Positions 52,013-60,916 of a stretch of DNA of 64,000 nucleotides are shown piece after piece. The stretch covers positions 372,001 through 436,000 of the forward strand of contig NZ_JAHWXQ010000001.1 of NCBI RefSeq assembly GCF_019336435.1, written 5' to 3'. The notes below the pieces were generated by a model, which was given only the letters and a program-made list of their open reading frames with translations, was not told the DNA's origin and made no database searches. The stretch comes from Pontibacter populi (GTDB taxonomy: Bacteria; Bacteroidota; Bacteroidia; Cytophagales; Hymenobacteraceae). Position 1 is the stretch's first letter, and every line of letters begins with the position of its first letter. A program made the translations under genes and the position numbers.

Positions 52013-53125
52013 CTACCCCTTCAAATACTCCACCATCAATTCAGCGGCGCGTTCGGCAGTGCGGTACTCTCCTATCTTCTCACGAACAAGGGCGTAACCG
52101 TCTTTTTGCTTTTTAATGAAGTGCTTGTCGAAGAGGATGCTTTTTAGCTCGGCTGTTACCTGCTTGGGGGTAAAATCGTCCTGGATTAGCTCAGTAACTA
52201 CCTGCTTACCAGCTATCAGGTTTACCAGCGAAATGTAAGGCACTTTTATCACCATTTTGCCAATGGTGTAAGAAAGTTTGCTGGTTTTATAGCATACCAC
52301 CTGCGGCACATTAAACAGGGCTGTCTCCAGGGTAGCTGTGCCGGATGTAACCAACGCCGCTACCGAGTGCGAGAGCAGGTCATAGGTCTGGTCGTAAACA
52401 ATTTTAATGTTCTTGTCTTTGTTGTACTGCTCGTAGTAGTCCTTGCCAAACGTAGACACGCCGGCCACTACAAACTGAAAATCACGGAACGATGGCAGTA
52501 CGCTCAGCATCACTTCCAGCATGTTCTCAATCTCCTGGGCGCGGCTGCCTGGAAGTATAGCTACTATAGGCTTGGCGTTATACAACTTGTTCTTTGTCCT
52601 GAAATCCGGGTTAGGCACATGATCCGTTACCGAATCAGAAACAGGGTTGCCGATATAATCCACCTCGTAATCGAAGCGCTTGTAGAAATCCTTCTCAAAC
52701 GGCATGATCACGAACATACGGTCTACTACTTTTTTAATTTTGTGCGCGCGGCCCTGGTTCCAGGCCCAGATCTTCGGAGAGATGTAATAGAAAACTTTCA
52801 GCCCCTTGTTTTTGGCAAACTTAGCGATCCGCATATTGAAACCGGCATAATCTACCAGTATCACCACATCGGGTTTATAGTTGGCAATGTCGGCTTTCGC
52901 TTCTCCCAGGTAACCAAATATCTTGCGCAGGTTCTTTATCACTTCGGCAAAGCCCATAAAGGCCATGTCCTGGTAATGACGCACCAGGTCCATACCGGCT
53001 TCCTGCATCATATTGCCGCCCCAGCCGCGTATTTCTGCTTCCGGGTCTTTCTTCCGAAGCTCCTTTATAAGATTGGAACCATGCAAATCACCTGATCGCT
53101 CGCCAGCTATAATGTAATATTTCAT
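52013..53125 (-). CDS. lpxB: lipid-A-disaccharide synthase
   Basis: 370 residues. Glycosyltransferase (GT19) that joins two acylated glucosamine units in lipid A. The N-terminus has G-E-R-S-G-D-L-H-G-S-N-L, G-I-G-E-like loop and V-I-L-V-D-Y-A-G-F-N-M-R-I; then W-A-W-N-Q-G-R and I-G-N-P-V; the C-terminal region has G-S-R-A-Q-E-I and A-A-L-V-T-S-G-T-A-T-L-E-T-A-L (nucleotide loop). Length is normal. Upstream of the PTPS gene (63-bp gap), likely not the same transcript. Confidence 0.95.
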   Translation of the reverse strand: MKYYIIAGERSGDLHGSNLIKELRKKDPEAEIRGWGGNMMQEAGMDLVRHYQDMAFMGFAEVIKNLRKIFGYLGEAKADIANYKPDVVILVDYAGFNMRIAKFAKNKGLKVFYYISPKIWAWNQGRAHKIKKVVDRMFVIMPFEKDFYKRFDYEVDYIGNPVSDSVTDHVPNPDFRTKNKLYNAKPIVAILPGSRAQEIENMLEVMLSVLPSFRDFQFVVAGVSTFGKDYYEQYNKDKNIKIVYDQTYDLLSHSVAALVTSGTATLETALFNVPQVVCYKTSKLSYTIGKMVIKVPYISLVNLIAGKQVVTELIQDDFTPKQVTAELKSILFDKHFIKKQKDGYALVREKIGEYRTAERAAELMVEYLKG

Positions 53126-53188
53126 GTAATGCAGAAACGTAATGGGCTACCTGAACAGGTATAAGCGCACTAAAAAATTAAAAGGAAA

Positions 53189-53605
53189 TTATTCTCCGAA
53201 GTACTCCACGTAGTTGCGTGGGGTTTCGTAAAGTTTAAGGCTGTGCAGTTTCGCGTTGGATATTTTTTCGATCTGCGGGGCAAGTATGTTCCAGAACTCG
53301 ATGATCAGGTTCTCGGTGCTGGCCAGCTTGCCTTCCATAAATGCTACATCCATGTTCAGGTTCTTGTGGTCTACCTTCTCAATGATGTGCGTACGGATAA
53401 GGGTGCTAAGTTTTTTAAGGTCGATCACAAAACCGGTATCGGGTTCCGGTTTGCCTTTTACGGTAACAATAAGCTCATAATTATGCCCATGCCAGTTGGC
53501 ATTTGCACACGGCCCGAATACCTCCTTATTCTTCGCCATCGACCAATTCGGGTTGTGCAGCTTGTGGGCTGCATTAAAATGCTCTAATCTGCTAACGTAA
53601 ATCAT
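53189..53605 (-). CDS. queD: 6-pyruvoyl-tetrahydropterin synthase / QueD family
   Basis: 138 residues. Zinc enzyme acting on dihydroneopterin triphosphate; in most bacteria QueD (6-carboxytetrahydropterin synthase) of queuosine synthesis. Zn ligands: H-x(n)-H-G-H (A-A-H-K-L-H and W-H-G-H-N-Y), catalytic Cys in G-P-C-A-N, the D-H-K-N-L-N motif, S-T-E-N-L and the binding Glu in L-Y-E-T. Shares the boundary with fecCD-like permease (0 bp), so probably one transcript. Distinguishing QueD from PTPS needs phylogeny. Confidence 0.88.
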   Translation of the reverse strand: MIYVSRLEHFNAAHKLHNPNWSMAKNKEVFGPCANANWHGHNYELIVTVKGKPEPDTGFVIDLKKLSTLIRTHIIEKVDHKNLNMDVAFMEGKLASTENLIIEFWNILAPQIEKISNAKLHSLKLYETPRNYVEYFGE

Positions 53606-54613
53606 CTAACTGCTAAACTTGTAATTTTTTCTGGACAGCAAATATACGAAGAAAGGAACACCAAAGAACGAAGTAATGATTCCAATTGGCAGCCCGGTTG
53701 GCGGATAAATTATCCGGGACAAAAGATCGCAGAGCAGCATGAACAAACCACCCACGAAAGCACAGAAAAGCAGGTTGCTCCTGCCCGTTGTGCCCAACAG
53801 CCCGCGCGTTACATGTGGAACAATTAAACCCACAAAGCCAATAGGCCCCGAAGTAGCCACCGCAAAACCTGTAACTATAGATACGGTAGCCAATATAGCC
53901 CACCGCGTATACGACACCTGCACGCCCAGCGCCTGCGCCCTTTCGGAGCCCAGCATGAGTATATTCAGCTGTTTCTGCATAAATGCAAACAATATAAGCG
54001 CAACTATAAGCGCAATAGCCGGGTAAGGCAGCAAGGTCCAGCTGGCCCGCTCAAAACTCCCCATACTCCAGAAAATAACTGACTTCAGTTTACCTTCGGA
54101 ATCAGATAGAAAAGTAAGCAAGCCAACTATAGCCGTACAAAGCGAACTGATAGCAATACCGGCGAGCAGTAATTGCGCAGGAATGAGCTGACGTTTGCGG
54201 TAACCAAGTATAACCACCACCAGCGTAACTATAAAAGCGCCCGCCATAGCCAGCACCGGCGGCATATAAAACCCGCTTATAGATATGTTTATGAATCCGA
54301 AGAAAACCAGCACTGCTCCCAATGATGCCCCCGAGGCCGTTCCCAGCAAGTATGGATCTGCCAGTCCGTTGTTCACCATGGCCTGCATTAAATAGCCACA
54401 AAATGCCAGCGCCGCACCTACCACCAACGCCAGCAGCAAACGCGGCAAGCGCAGGTGAACTATAGCGTAATGGGTTGTATTATCGGGGTTATAGTTCAGG
54501 AATGCCTCGGCTATAGTTGCAAGATCAGACTCAAAAGAACCGACCTGTAACCCCAGAACTATAACTATTGCTATCAGCAACAGGGCAAGTATAAAGTACA
54601 GGATGCGCATCAT
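53606..54613 (-). CDS. iron/B12-type ABC transporter permease (FecCD/BtuC)
   Basis: 335 residues with about ten predicted helices. L-R-L-P-R-L-L-L-A-L-V-V-G-A-A-L-A (signature near the start), G-L-A-D-P-Y-L-L-G-T-A-S-G-A-S-L-G-A, and the coupling motif G-P-I-G-F-V-G-L-I-V-P-H match the FecCD/BtuC permease family (iron-siderophore, heme or cobalamin). Its start overlaps the binding-protein gene by 4 bp. No ABC ATPase gene lies in this cluster. Confidence 0.92.
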   Translation of the reverse strand: MMRILYFILALLLIAIVIVLGLQVGSFESDLATIAEAFLNYNPDNTTHYAIVHLRLPRLLLALVVGAALAFCGYLMQAMVNNGLADPYLLGTASGASLGAVLVFFGFINISISGFYMPPVLAMAGAFIVTLVVVILGYRKRQLIPAQLLLAGIAISSLCTAIVGLLTFLSDSEGKLKSVIFWSMGSFERASWTLLPYPAIALIVALILFAFMQKQLNILMLGSERAQALGVQVSYTRWAILATVSIVTGFAVATSGPIGFVGLIVPHVTRGLLGTTGRSNLLFCAFVGGLFMLLCDLLSRIIYPPTGLPIGIITSFFGVPFFVYLLSRKNYKFSS

Positions 54614-55524
54614 GGGTACAGAAATCCTTCCAGTTCTTTAATCGATTCCACAATTCTCGGCCCCGGGCGCTCTATCAGGTTCCCGGTTGGCGCGTAAATT
54701 CTGCCATCCTTATAAGCTTTGATCTTGCGCAGCTCCGGGTATTGACTGAAGAAAGTTTGCTCCAGTTTTTCTTTCGTGCCACCCATCAGCACATCCGGGT
54801 TCAGTTTTAAAATATACTCTCGGGTAAGCGCCGGGTAAGGCTGGTCGAAAGTTTCCTTTACCGCATTCTCGGCTCCTAAAATGCGGAGCTTGTCAGTTAG
54901 CAACGTGTTTTTCCCATATACATAGATCGGGTCAGTCCAGGTTATCGTCAGCACCTGGAGCGGGTTGGGGCGGTTTCTATAGTTGGCTTCCAGTTGCTGT
55001 ACTTCTTTTCTCAGCGAATCTGCCAGGTGGTTGGCTACCTGTTCTCGGCCCATAATACGGCCAATGTCTTCTATACCTTTTAAAACATCTTCTACGGTTC
55101 GGTATTTCTGGTAATACACCGGAATGCCCAGTTCCTGTAGCCGGGCGGCATCCTCCAGTGGCGTCATGCCTTCGCTGGTAAAGATCAGGTCAGGTTTCAG
55201 GGCGAGCACCTGCTCCAGGTCTACGGGGTAATTGCTGACGACAGGTTTGGTGTAAACGGCAGCCGGGTAATCGCAATCAGGTGTCCGGGCAATGATGTTG
55301 GCGGTATCAACTATAGCAAACAGCATTTCGGCCATGGCGGATGTAAATCCGAAAACCCGCTCGGGCTGCTTTGGTAGATGCAGTTTTCGGCCCAGATCAT
55401 CGGTTATCGTGATGCCCTGCTCCTGCCCTACCTGCTCCTGTTTTTGCTGGCAGCCAACTATAGTTAGCGCTGCAACTATAAAACACAGAAAGTGTAAAGT
55501 ATAAACTATAGTTTTGTTCTTCAT
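54610..55524 (-). CDS. ABC transporter substrate-binding lipoprotein (BtuF/FepB-like)
   Basis: 304 residues from the ATG at 55522-55524, chosen over a longer frame because it begins a lipoprotein signal (A-L-T-I-V-G-C). Class III periplasmic binding protein: R-V-F-G-F-T-S-A-M-A-E-M-L-F-A, V-V-S-N-Y-P-V-D-L-E-Q-V-L-A-L-K-P-D-L-I-F-T, then R-E-Y-I-L-K-L-N-P-D-V-L near the end. Ligand (siderophore, heme, cobalamin) cannot be told. Paired with the permease in an operon by the ATGA-type overlap. Confidence 0.9.
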   Translation of the reverse strand: MKNKTIVYTLHFLCFIVAALTIVGCQQKQEQVGQEQGITITDDLGRKLHLPKQPERVFGFTSAMAEMLFAIVDTANIIARTPDCDYPAAVYTKPVVSNYPVDLEQVLALKPDLIFTSEGMTPLEDAARLQELGIPVYYQKYRTVEDVLKGIEDIGRIMGREQVANHLADSLRKEVQQLEANYRNRPNPLQVLTITWTDPIYVYGKNTLLTDKLRILGAENAVKETFDQPYPALTREYILKLNPDVLMGGTKEKLEQTFFSQYPELRKIKAYKDGRIYAPTGNLIERPGPRIVESIKELEGFLYP

Positions 55525-55588
55525 CGGGGCAGGACCTGCTCTTGATATTTTCGTAAATTTACGCAAAATCTAACATAGCCCTAATTCT

Positions 55589-56554
55589 ATGATCGTAGTA
55601 ACCGGTGCTGCCGGGTTTATTGCCAGTTGCCTGGTAAGCCGATTGAATGCAGCGAACTTTAATGATATCGTGGTGGTGGATAATTTCTCTGTCGCTAAAA
55701 AAGAAGATAACCTGAAAGGCAAAAAGATAAAGGAGTTTGTAGACCGCGATACCTTTATTGAGTGGCTGGACAAGCACTACGAAGAAGTAGAATTTATCTT
55801 CCACCTGGGCGCCCGCACCGATACCACTGAGTTTAACAAAGATGTATTCGACCTGCTAAACCTGAACTACTCCAAAGCGATCTGGAATGCCTGCTGCGAG
55901 TACCAGATTCCGTTGGTTTATGCATCTTCGGCAGCTACGTATGGTTCCGGCACGCTGGGTTATGACGATGACGAAGCCACTATTCCGTTACTGAAACCGC
56001 TAAACCCCTACGGCGATTCCAAAAACGATTTCGATATCTGGGCGCTACAACAAACGGCAAAACCATTCTTCTGGGCCGGCCTGAAGTTCTTTAACGTGTA
56101 TGGCCCGAATGAGTACCACAAAGGCAAAATGGCGTCGGTTATTTTCCATGCCTACAACCAGATAAAGGCCCACGGCAGCATGAAACTATTCCGCTCTCAC
56201 CACCCCGATTTTAAAGACGGCGAGCAGATGCGCGACTTTGTGTATGTAAAGGATGTGGTGGAAGTTTGCATGTTCCTGATGCATCACCGCAAAAACTCCG
56301 GCATTTATAACTTAGGCTCCGGTCAGGCCCGCACCTTTATGGCACTGGCGTTAAATACGTTTGAAGCGATGGGCGTAACTCCAAATATCGATTTCATGGA
56401 TACTCCGGAAAACTTGCGCGACAACTACCAGTATTTCACCGAAGCCAACATGAGCAAGCTCCGTTCTATTGGGTATGATAAGCCTTTCCATAGTTTAGAA
56501 GAAGGTGTGAAAGATTATGTGCAGGGTTATTTGATGGAGGGGAAGTATTATTAA
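55589..56554 (+). CDS. rfaD: ADP-L-glycero-D-manno-heptose 6-epimerase
   Basis: 321 residues. NAD(P)-dependent SDR epimerase forming ADP-L-glycero-D-manno-heptose for LPS inner core. Rossmann V-T-G-A-A-G-F-I-A-S at the N-terminus, V-D-N-F-S, H-L-G-A-R-T-D-T-T-E, catalytic Y-x3-K in N-P-Y-G-D-S-K, and F-N-V-Y-G-P-N-E-Y-H-K-G-K-M-A-S (RfaD-specific). Divergent from the binding-protein gene with about 60 bp between. Confidence 0.93.
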   Translation: MIVVTGAAGFIASCLVSRLNAANFNDIVVVDNFSVAKKEDNLKGKKIKEFVDRDTFIEWLDKHYEEVEFIFHLGARTDTTEFNKDVFDLLNLNYSKAIWNACCEYQIPLVYASSAATYGSGTLGYDDDEATIPLLKPLNPYGDSKNDFDIWALQQTAKPFFWAGLKFFNVYGPNEYHKGKMASVIFHAYNQIKAHGSMKLFRSHHPDFKDGEQMRDFVYVKDVVEVCMFLMHHRKNSGIYNLGSGQARTFMALALNTFEAMGVTPNIDFMDTPENLRDNYQYFTEANMSKLRSIGYDKPFHSLEEGVKDYVQGYLMEGKYY

Positions 56555-56561
56555 TCTGAAT

Positions 56562-56940
56562 CAGGGTTTGCAGGATTAAAGGATTTTCAGGATTGGGCCT
56601 TTGCTATAGTTGCAGTTTCACTTAGTGCTGGCGCGAGCCTCCAGACTCGTGACTTATTATGGTGTTGAGTTTTCAACTCAACTGGCCCGGCAGGGACAGG
56701 CAAAAGTAGTGGCGGTGGTTGTAGTTCTATTGGTACTGTGGTCCAACCACCCCCAGCCCCTCCTTAACTAAGGCGGGGAGTTCTAGGCTGCTGCTATAGT
56801 TTGCGGTATAGTTCTATAGTTTTGGTTTTAACCTACCCCTCCCAAGAGGGGAATTGCAGCCATAGTTGTAGTTTGGCTATAGCTCTATAGCAAAGGCCTA
56901 ATCCTACTAATCTGAAAATCCTGATTCAGACAATTACTTT
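56562..56940 (+). repeat. partial composite hairpin repeat (G, H, F, B, C, G)
   Basis: Gene-free region 56555-56975: G (56562-56603, CTGAATCAGGGTTTGCAG), H (56625-56650, GGCGCGAGCCTCCAGACTCG), F (56660-56705), B (56740-56790), C-type (56832-56860) and a second inverted G (56900-56940), with CTATAGTT spacers. No D, E or A module. Confidence 0.65.
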
Positions 56941-56975
56941 AAATCAGTAACTTAAAGCGACTCTAAACTATAATT

Positions 56976-57434
56976 ATGAAATATCTTTTCTCTTTAGCCC
57001 TACTTTGCTGCCTTGGTTTTGCTGCAAATGCACAAACCACCAATCCCATCTATAACAAAGCCTTGGCTGACTCCCTTGGTGCCGATGATTATGGGATGAA
57101 GCAGTACGTGCTGGTCATCCTTAAAACCGGCTCCAACACCACTACCGATAAGCAAAAGCTGAACGAATTATTTAAAGGACACATGGATAATATCGGCAGG
57201 CTGGCAAAAGAGGGTAAGTTGGTAGTGGCAGGCCCACTTGGCAAAAACGATAAAGCTTACCGTGGTATTTTCATACTCAATGCCAAAACCGTAGAAGAAG
57301 CTCAGAAACTGGTGGAAACCGACCCAGCCGTTAAAGCCAGGTTATTTGATGTAGAACTATATCCATGGTACGGCTCTGCTGCTTTGCCAACGTACCTGGA
57401 AAACCATAGTAAAATAGAAAAGCAGCGTCATTAG
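56976..57434 (+). CDS. YciI-like secreted protein
   Basis: 152 residues. Signal peptide (MKYLFSLALLCCLGFAANAQ). Mature: M-K-Q-Y-V-L-V-I-L-K-T-G-S and H-M-D-N-I-G-R-L-A-K-E-G-K-L-V-V-A-G-P-L-G ... A-Q-K-L-V-E-T-D-P-A-V-K-A, the YciI/DGPF-like ferredoxin fold. Export is unusual for this family. Function unknown. Last 4 bp overlap the convergent OM protein gene. Confidence 0.85.
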   Translation: MKYLFSLALLCCLGFAANAQTTNPIYNKALADSLGADDYGMKQYVLVILKTGSNTTTDKQKLNELFKGHMDNIGRLAKEGKLVVAGPLGKNDKAYRGIFILNAKTVEEAQKLVETDPAVKARLFDVELYPWYGSAALPTYLENHSKIEKQRH

Positions 57435-60400
57435 AATAACACCGACACCTGCGTACGCCCGGTATGCACCGCATTTACCCCATTAGCTTTGCGGCCATCA
57501 TAGTTCAGGGAAATGTTGAGGCCGTTGCTTAGGCGCTGCTGCACATTCAGGCTCCAGGTAATGTTGTTGCCTGGGCGGAGGGCATTCAGGATTTCGTAGC
57601 CAACAAAAGAATTCTCTACTCCGGTAAAGCCAATCTTCACATATTTCAGATTAGCGGTGGCAGCACGTTTGTTTACCTGGCTTAGCTTCGTTTCAATTCC
57701 CAGTTCATGGAAATCTGCTTGTTGGTCGTTTCCTTCCAGGTTTAATTCGTCTTCACGGTGCGAGAACTGGTAGGTGCCGGTAAAGCGGAGGCGGGTATTG
57801 GGTTGGTAAGCAAGCTCCGGCGACAGTTCCGTTGAGCGTATCCGGAAGTTTTTGGACTCCAGGAAATTAGATTGGTTTTCCCGTACATTCCTGCCTACAG
57901 TTAATTTAGAGCTCAGCACTTCATTCAGGTTTAACCGGCCAATAATACTGTGGCTTCCTACATTCCGGGTTTCGGAGCCGTTAGAAAGTAAGGATTTTTG
58001 CTGGTTCTGCTGAAACGTATATTCCAGACCATACTGCGGGTTGCTGCGGTTAAAGTACACCGAGTTGCGCAGCGTTCTCGCCATCGAGATCAGGAATTCA
58101 TCTTCTATATCCTGACTAAATGGGTTAAAACGGTTCTGAAGGTTATCGTCGGTTGTTTTCTTATCAATACTTATAAAGGTAAGAACAGTAAATCGCGATG
58201 CAAAGCCCCTGGCTCCGGACTCAGCTCGCCAGCTGCGCGGTGCGTTGGTGTTCAGGCGATAGGTAAACTGGTTGGTGTAGGCGTTGATATACTCATCTGT
58301 CGGCAGGAATATCTTGATGTAGCGCTGCTGGTCTACGGTTTGAGCTTCCAGGTAATCATTCAGGTCGTTAGGGTTGCCGCCTTCGCGCAGGTAATGTGTG
58401 CCTTGCCCTGGCAGCGTTTCGCGGAAAATAAATATGCGCTTCAGTTCGCGCCCTGTGCCTACGGCATACGTTAATTCCGACCTGAAACTGCCATCTAGAA
58501 AGCTCGCATTCCAGTCTGCACGGTTCTGTATCGTTTCTTCCAGCTTTCCATCCGATAATTTTAGCTTACGGTACGTTGCCTGCAACGCCAGATCGCTTTC
58601 TGCACCTATGGGAGTACTAAGTGCTGCATTATAGGTTTGCCCCACCTCCGGAGTTCCAAATTCGCCAAGGTTTGTTGGACGCTGGTCGGTGCGGTGGCTA
58701 TAGTCTACCCTGAAACGGGTGCGGGCTGTGTCACCACTCTCGATGTAAAACAGGTGCTCATCAAAATACTGGGCGGAGCCTATTAAAGAGTCCGTACCTA
58801 TAGTTGTGATCTTATTTTTATCGAAGCGATAGACATATCCAGGCGAAAAACCTTTGAATTTATACTTTGCACCTACATCGCCACGGTACCAATCAGACTG
58901 AGAAGTACTCTGTTCGCTGTTCAGTAAAAAGAAATTATTCCGCAGCTCAAGCCTCCCAATCTCCTTTACCAGGTCCAGGTAGTGCTGCACACCGTCCAGC
59001 TGGTTCTCACGGTAACGCCTGCTGATGCGGTAACTATACAAGTTTTTCGGGTCTTTAACAGCGCCAACCGAGAAATTAAAGATGTGATCTTCGGCTTTTA
59101 CGTCAGGTGTCTGCAAGCTCCAGTCGCGGTCAAATTCTATCGGGCGGTAACGGTCGATGGGTTCAAAGTTCTCATCCGTATACTCATAGTTCAGGGTGCT
59201 GTTCAGCTTATAGTTGCCAAGCAGAGTCAGCTCTTTATCCTGTACCTGGTAGCCCACGCGCATGGCTTTCCCGTTATCGTCGGCAGCATCTACCGTAGAG
59301 AAGCGGTTGAGATCATTTTGTGAGGCAGCTCCTTCCATGAAAACCTTCATGCCTTTTTGCAGTTCATAGCCGGCTCCTAGCGTTATCAGCTGTTTTTTAC
59401 GGGGTGTTGGCACAATGCGCACCGGTAGATAGTTTCCCTGGTGCACACCATTTACAGGAGCCAGCCAGCGGTACACACGTCCGTTTACAGTCGTATTAGC
59501 AATTACATAATCTCCCTGCCCCTGCCCTACTTCCGAGAAACGCACATTATAGTAGGCAGAGTCCGGGTTTGTGGAGTACACATAAATCTCATTCAGCAAG
59601 CCATTAACTATCGTATCTTTCCGGGCATACAGCACCTGGTTCGGGTCAAAAGCCACACTGTCCACTCCCGGAATTACCGCCTGGTTCAGGTCATCGCCAA
59701 TACTTGCCAGCAACTCCTTATCTTCATCGCGCAGGTCCAGGTTAAGCAGATTGTTGGGGTTGTCCTGTTCGCTATAGTAGTTGCCGTAAACGCTTAACTT
59801 GTTAAGTTGCTGGTAATGGCTGGCGTGGTAAATGCTGCGGCTATAGTTCTGGTCTGAGTACTCAAAATCAACTTTGATCCGTGAGTTTTTGGTAATGACA
59901 TGCTTGGTTGTGAACGTGATCTCAGCCTGGTTATAGTCTATCACATAATCGTAATCATAGCCACGTAACAACAACCTGCCATCCAGAAACACCCGCTCTG
60001 AGTTAGCCAGCACTATAATAAAACGCTCGTTATTTGGCCCGCGCAACCGGTAAGGCCCCAGCACTCCTTCTAGCGGCTGAATTTCCTGCGACGCAAATTT
60101 CCCCTTTGAGGCCGATGCTGCTATAGTTGTGATTCCCTGCTTTTCCGGCGACTGCCCTATAGTTGTTTCGAAGGCTGCGCCCTGTACATTTTTATAGAAC
60201 TGCAGAAAGTAAGATGGCCTGTTTCGTAACACCACATCGCCTGCTGTCAGCTGCCATAGTTTATGTTTGAGGGTGATGTATACTTTATCAAATTCCTGCA
60301 ACTGCTGCGTATTGCCCTCCGGCTGAAACGGAATGTTCTGGTCAGTAATGGCAGCGGTAATACTTATCTCATCCGTTAACTTTCCGTCTAACTGTAAGTT

Positions 60401-60916
60401 AAGAGCCGAGTTTACGAACACGTTCTGGGTATTGCCAAACGAGATGCCCCGGCTTATGCTTCCGGTCTTGTTCAGGCCGGGTGTTTTAAAAATTTCTTCG
60501 CGTGTGCTGATGTCTTCCTGGTAAAAGCCTTTGTTAAAAGAACTCATGTCCAGTTGTGATACATCTCTCCGGAAAGCAGGTTTGGTAAGGTTAAGTGGCA
60601 ACACGCGGTAACAGATCAGTACCGAATCAGGTATGGCCTGCATGGTGCCAAGCGTATCTACAGCTACAGAATCGGGGGCCGGAAAGCGGGTAAATGTAAA
60701 CTCGTTGCGGCTATAGTTGTAATCGAAACTATACTGCTCTTTTTTAGGCCCGAAGAACTCCACAGTGGATGGCAGCAACGTCATGGAGTCGAGTACCATG
60801 GGCTCCGGAGTTACCCGCAGCCATTGGCAGCGTTTGTTGCTCAGGGGTTTCTGGGCCAGCAATGGAAGGCACAACAGGAACAGCAATATGCTTACAAAAA
60901 GCCTCTTAGGACACAT
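57431..60916 (-). CDS. giant outer-membrane beta-barrel-like protein
   Basis: 1161 residues, signal peptide (about 1-21, L-P-L-L-A-Q). The N-terminal part (25-350) has repeated beta strands: K-T-G-S-I-S-R-G-I-S-F-G-N-T-Q-N and I-S-I-T-A-A-I-T-D-Q-N. The central part repeats L-I-T-L-G-A-G-Y-E-L-Q-K-G-M-K, Y-S-Y-R-I-S-R-R-Y-R; the end is Q-V-S-V-L-F, a C-terminal Phe as in barrels inserted by BamA. I can assign no named family; Bacteroidota carry similar large proteins. It is co-transcribed with the upstream histidine kinase (11-bp overlap), which suggests an outer-membrane target of the sensor. Confidence 0.72.
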   Translation of the reverse strand: MCPKRLFVSILLFLLCLPLLAQKPLSNKRCQWLRVTPEPMVLDSMTLLPSTVEFFGPKKEQYSFDYNYSRNEFTFTRFPAPDSVAVDTLGTMQAIPDSVLICYRVLPLNLTKPAFRRDVSQLDMSSFNKGFYQEDISTREEIFKTPGLNKTGSISRGISFGNTQNVFVNSALNLQLDGKLTDEISITAAITDQNIPFQPEGNTQQLQEFDKVYITLKHKLWQLTAGDVVLRNRPSYFLQFYKNVQGAAFETTIGQSPEKQGITTIAASASKGKFASQEIQPLEGVLGPYRLRGPNNERFIIVLANSERVFLDGRLLLRGYDYDYVIDYNQAEITFTTKHVITKNSRIKVDFEYSDQNYSRSIYHASHYQQLNKLSVYGNYYSEQDNPNNLLNLDLRDEDKELLASIGDDLNQAVIPGVDSVAFDPNQVLYARKDTIVNGLLNEIYVYSTNPDSAYYNVRFSEVGQGQGDYVIANTTVNGRVYRWLAPVNGVHQGNYLPVRIVPTPRKKQLITLGAGYELQKGMKVFMEGAASQNDLNRFSTVDAADDNGKAMRVGYQVQDKELTLLGNYKLNSTLNYEYTDENFEPIDRYRPIEFDRDWSLQTPDVKAEDHIFNFSVGAVKDPKNLYSYRISRRYRENQLDGVQHYLDLVKEIGRLELRNNFFLLNSEQSTSQSDWYRGDVGAKYKFKGFSPGYVYRFDKNKITTIGTDSLIGSAQYFDEHLFYIESGDTARTRFRVDYSHRTDQRPTNLGEFGTPEVGQTYNAALSTPIGAESDLALQATYRKLKLSDGKLEETIQNRADWNASFLDGSFRSELTYAVGTGRELKRIFIFRETLPGQGTHYLREGGNPNDLNDYLEAQTVDQQRYIKIFLPTDEYINAYTNQFTYRLNTNAPRSWRAESGARGFASRFTVLTFISIDKKTTDDNLQNRFNPFSQDIEDEFLISMARTLRNSVYFNRSNPQYGLEYTFQQNQQKSLLSNGSETRNVGSHSIIGRLNLNEVLSSKLTVGRNVRENQSNFLESKNFRIRSTELSPELAYQPNTRLRFTGTYQFSHREDELNLEGNDQQADFHELGIETKLSQVNKRAATANLKYVKIGFTGVENSFVGYEILNALRPGNNITWSLNVQQRLSNGLNISLNYDGRKANGVNAVHTGRTQVSVLF

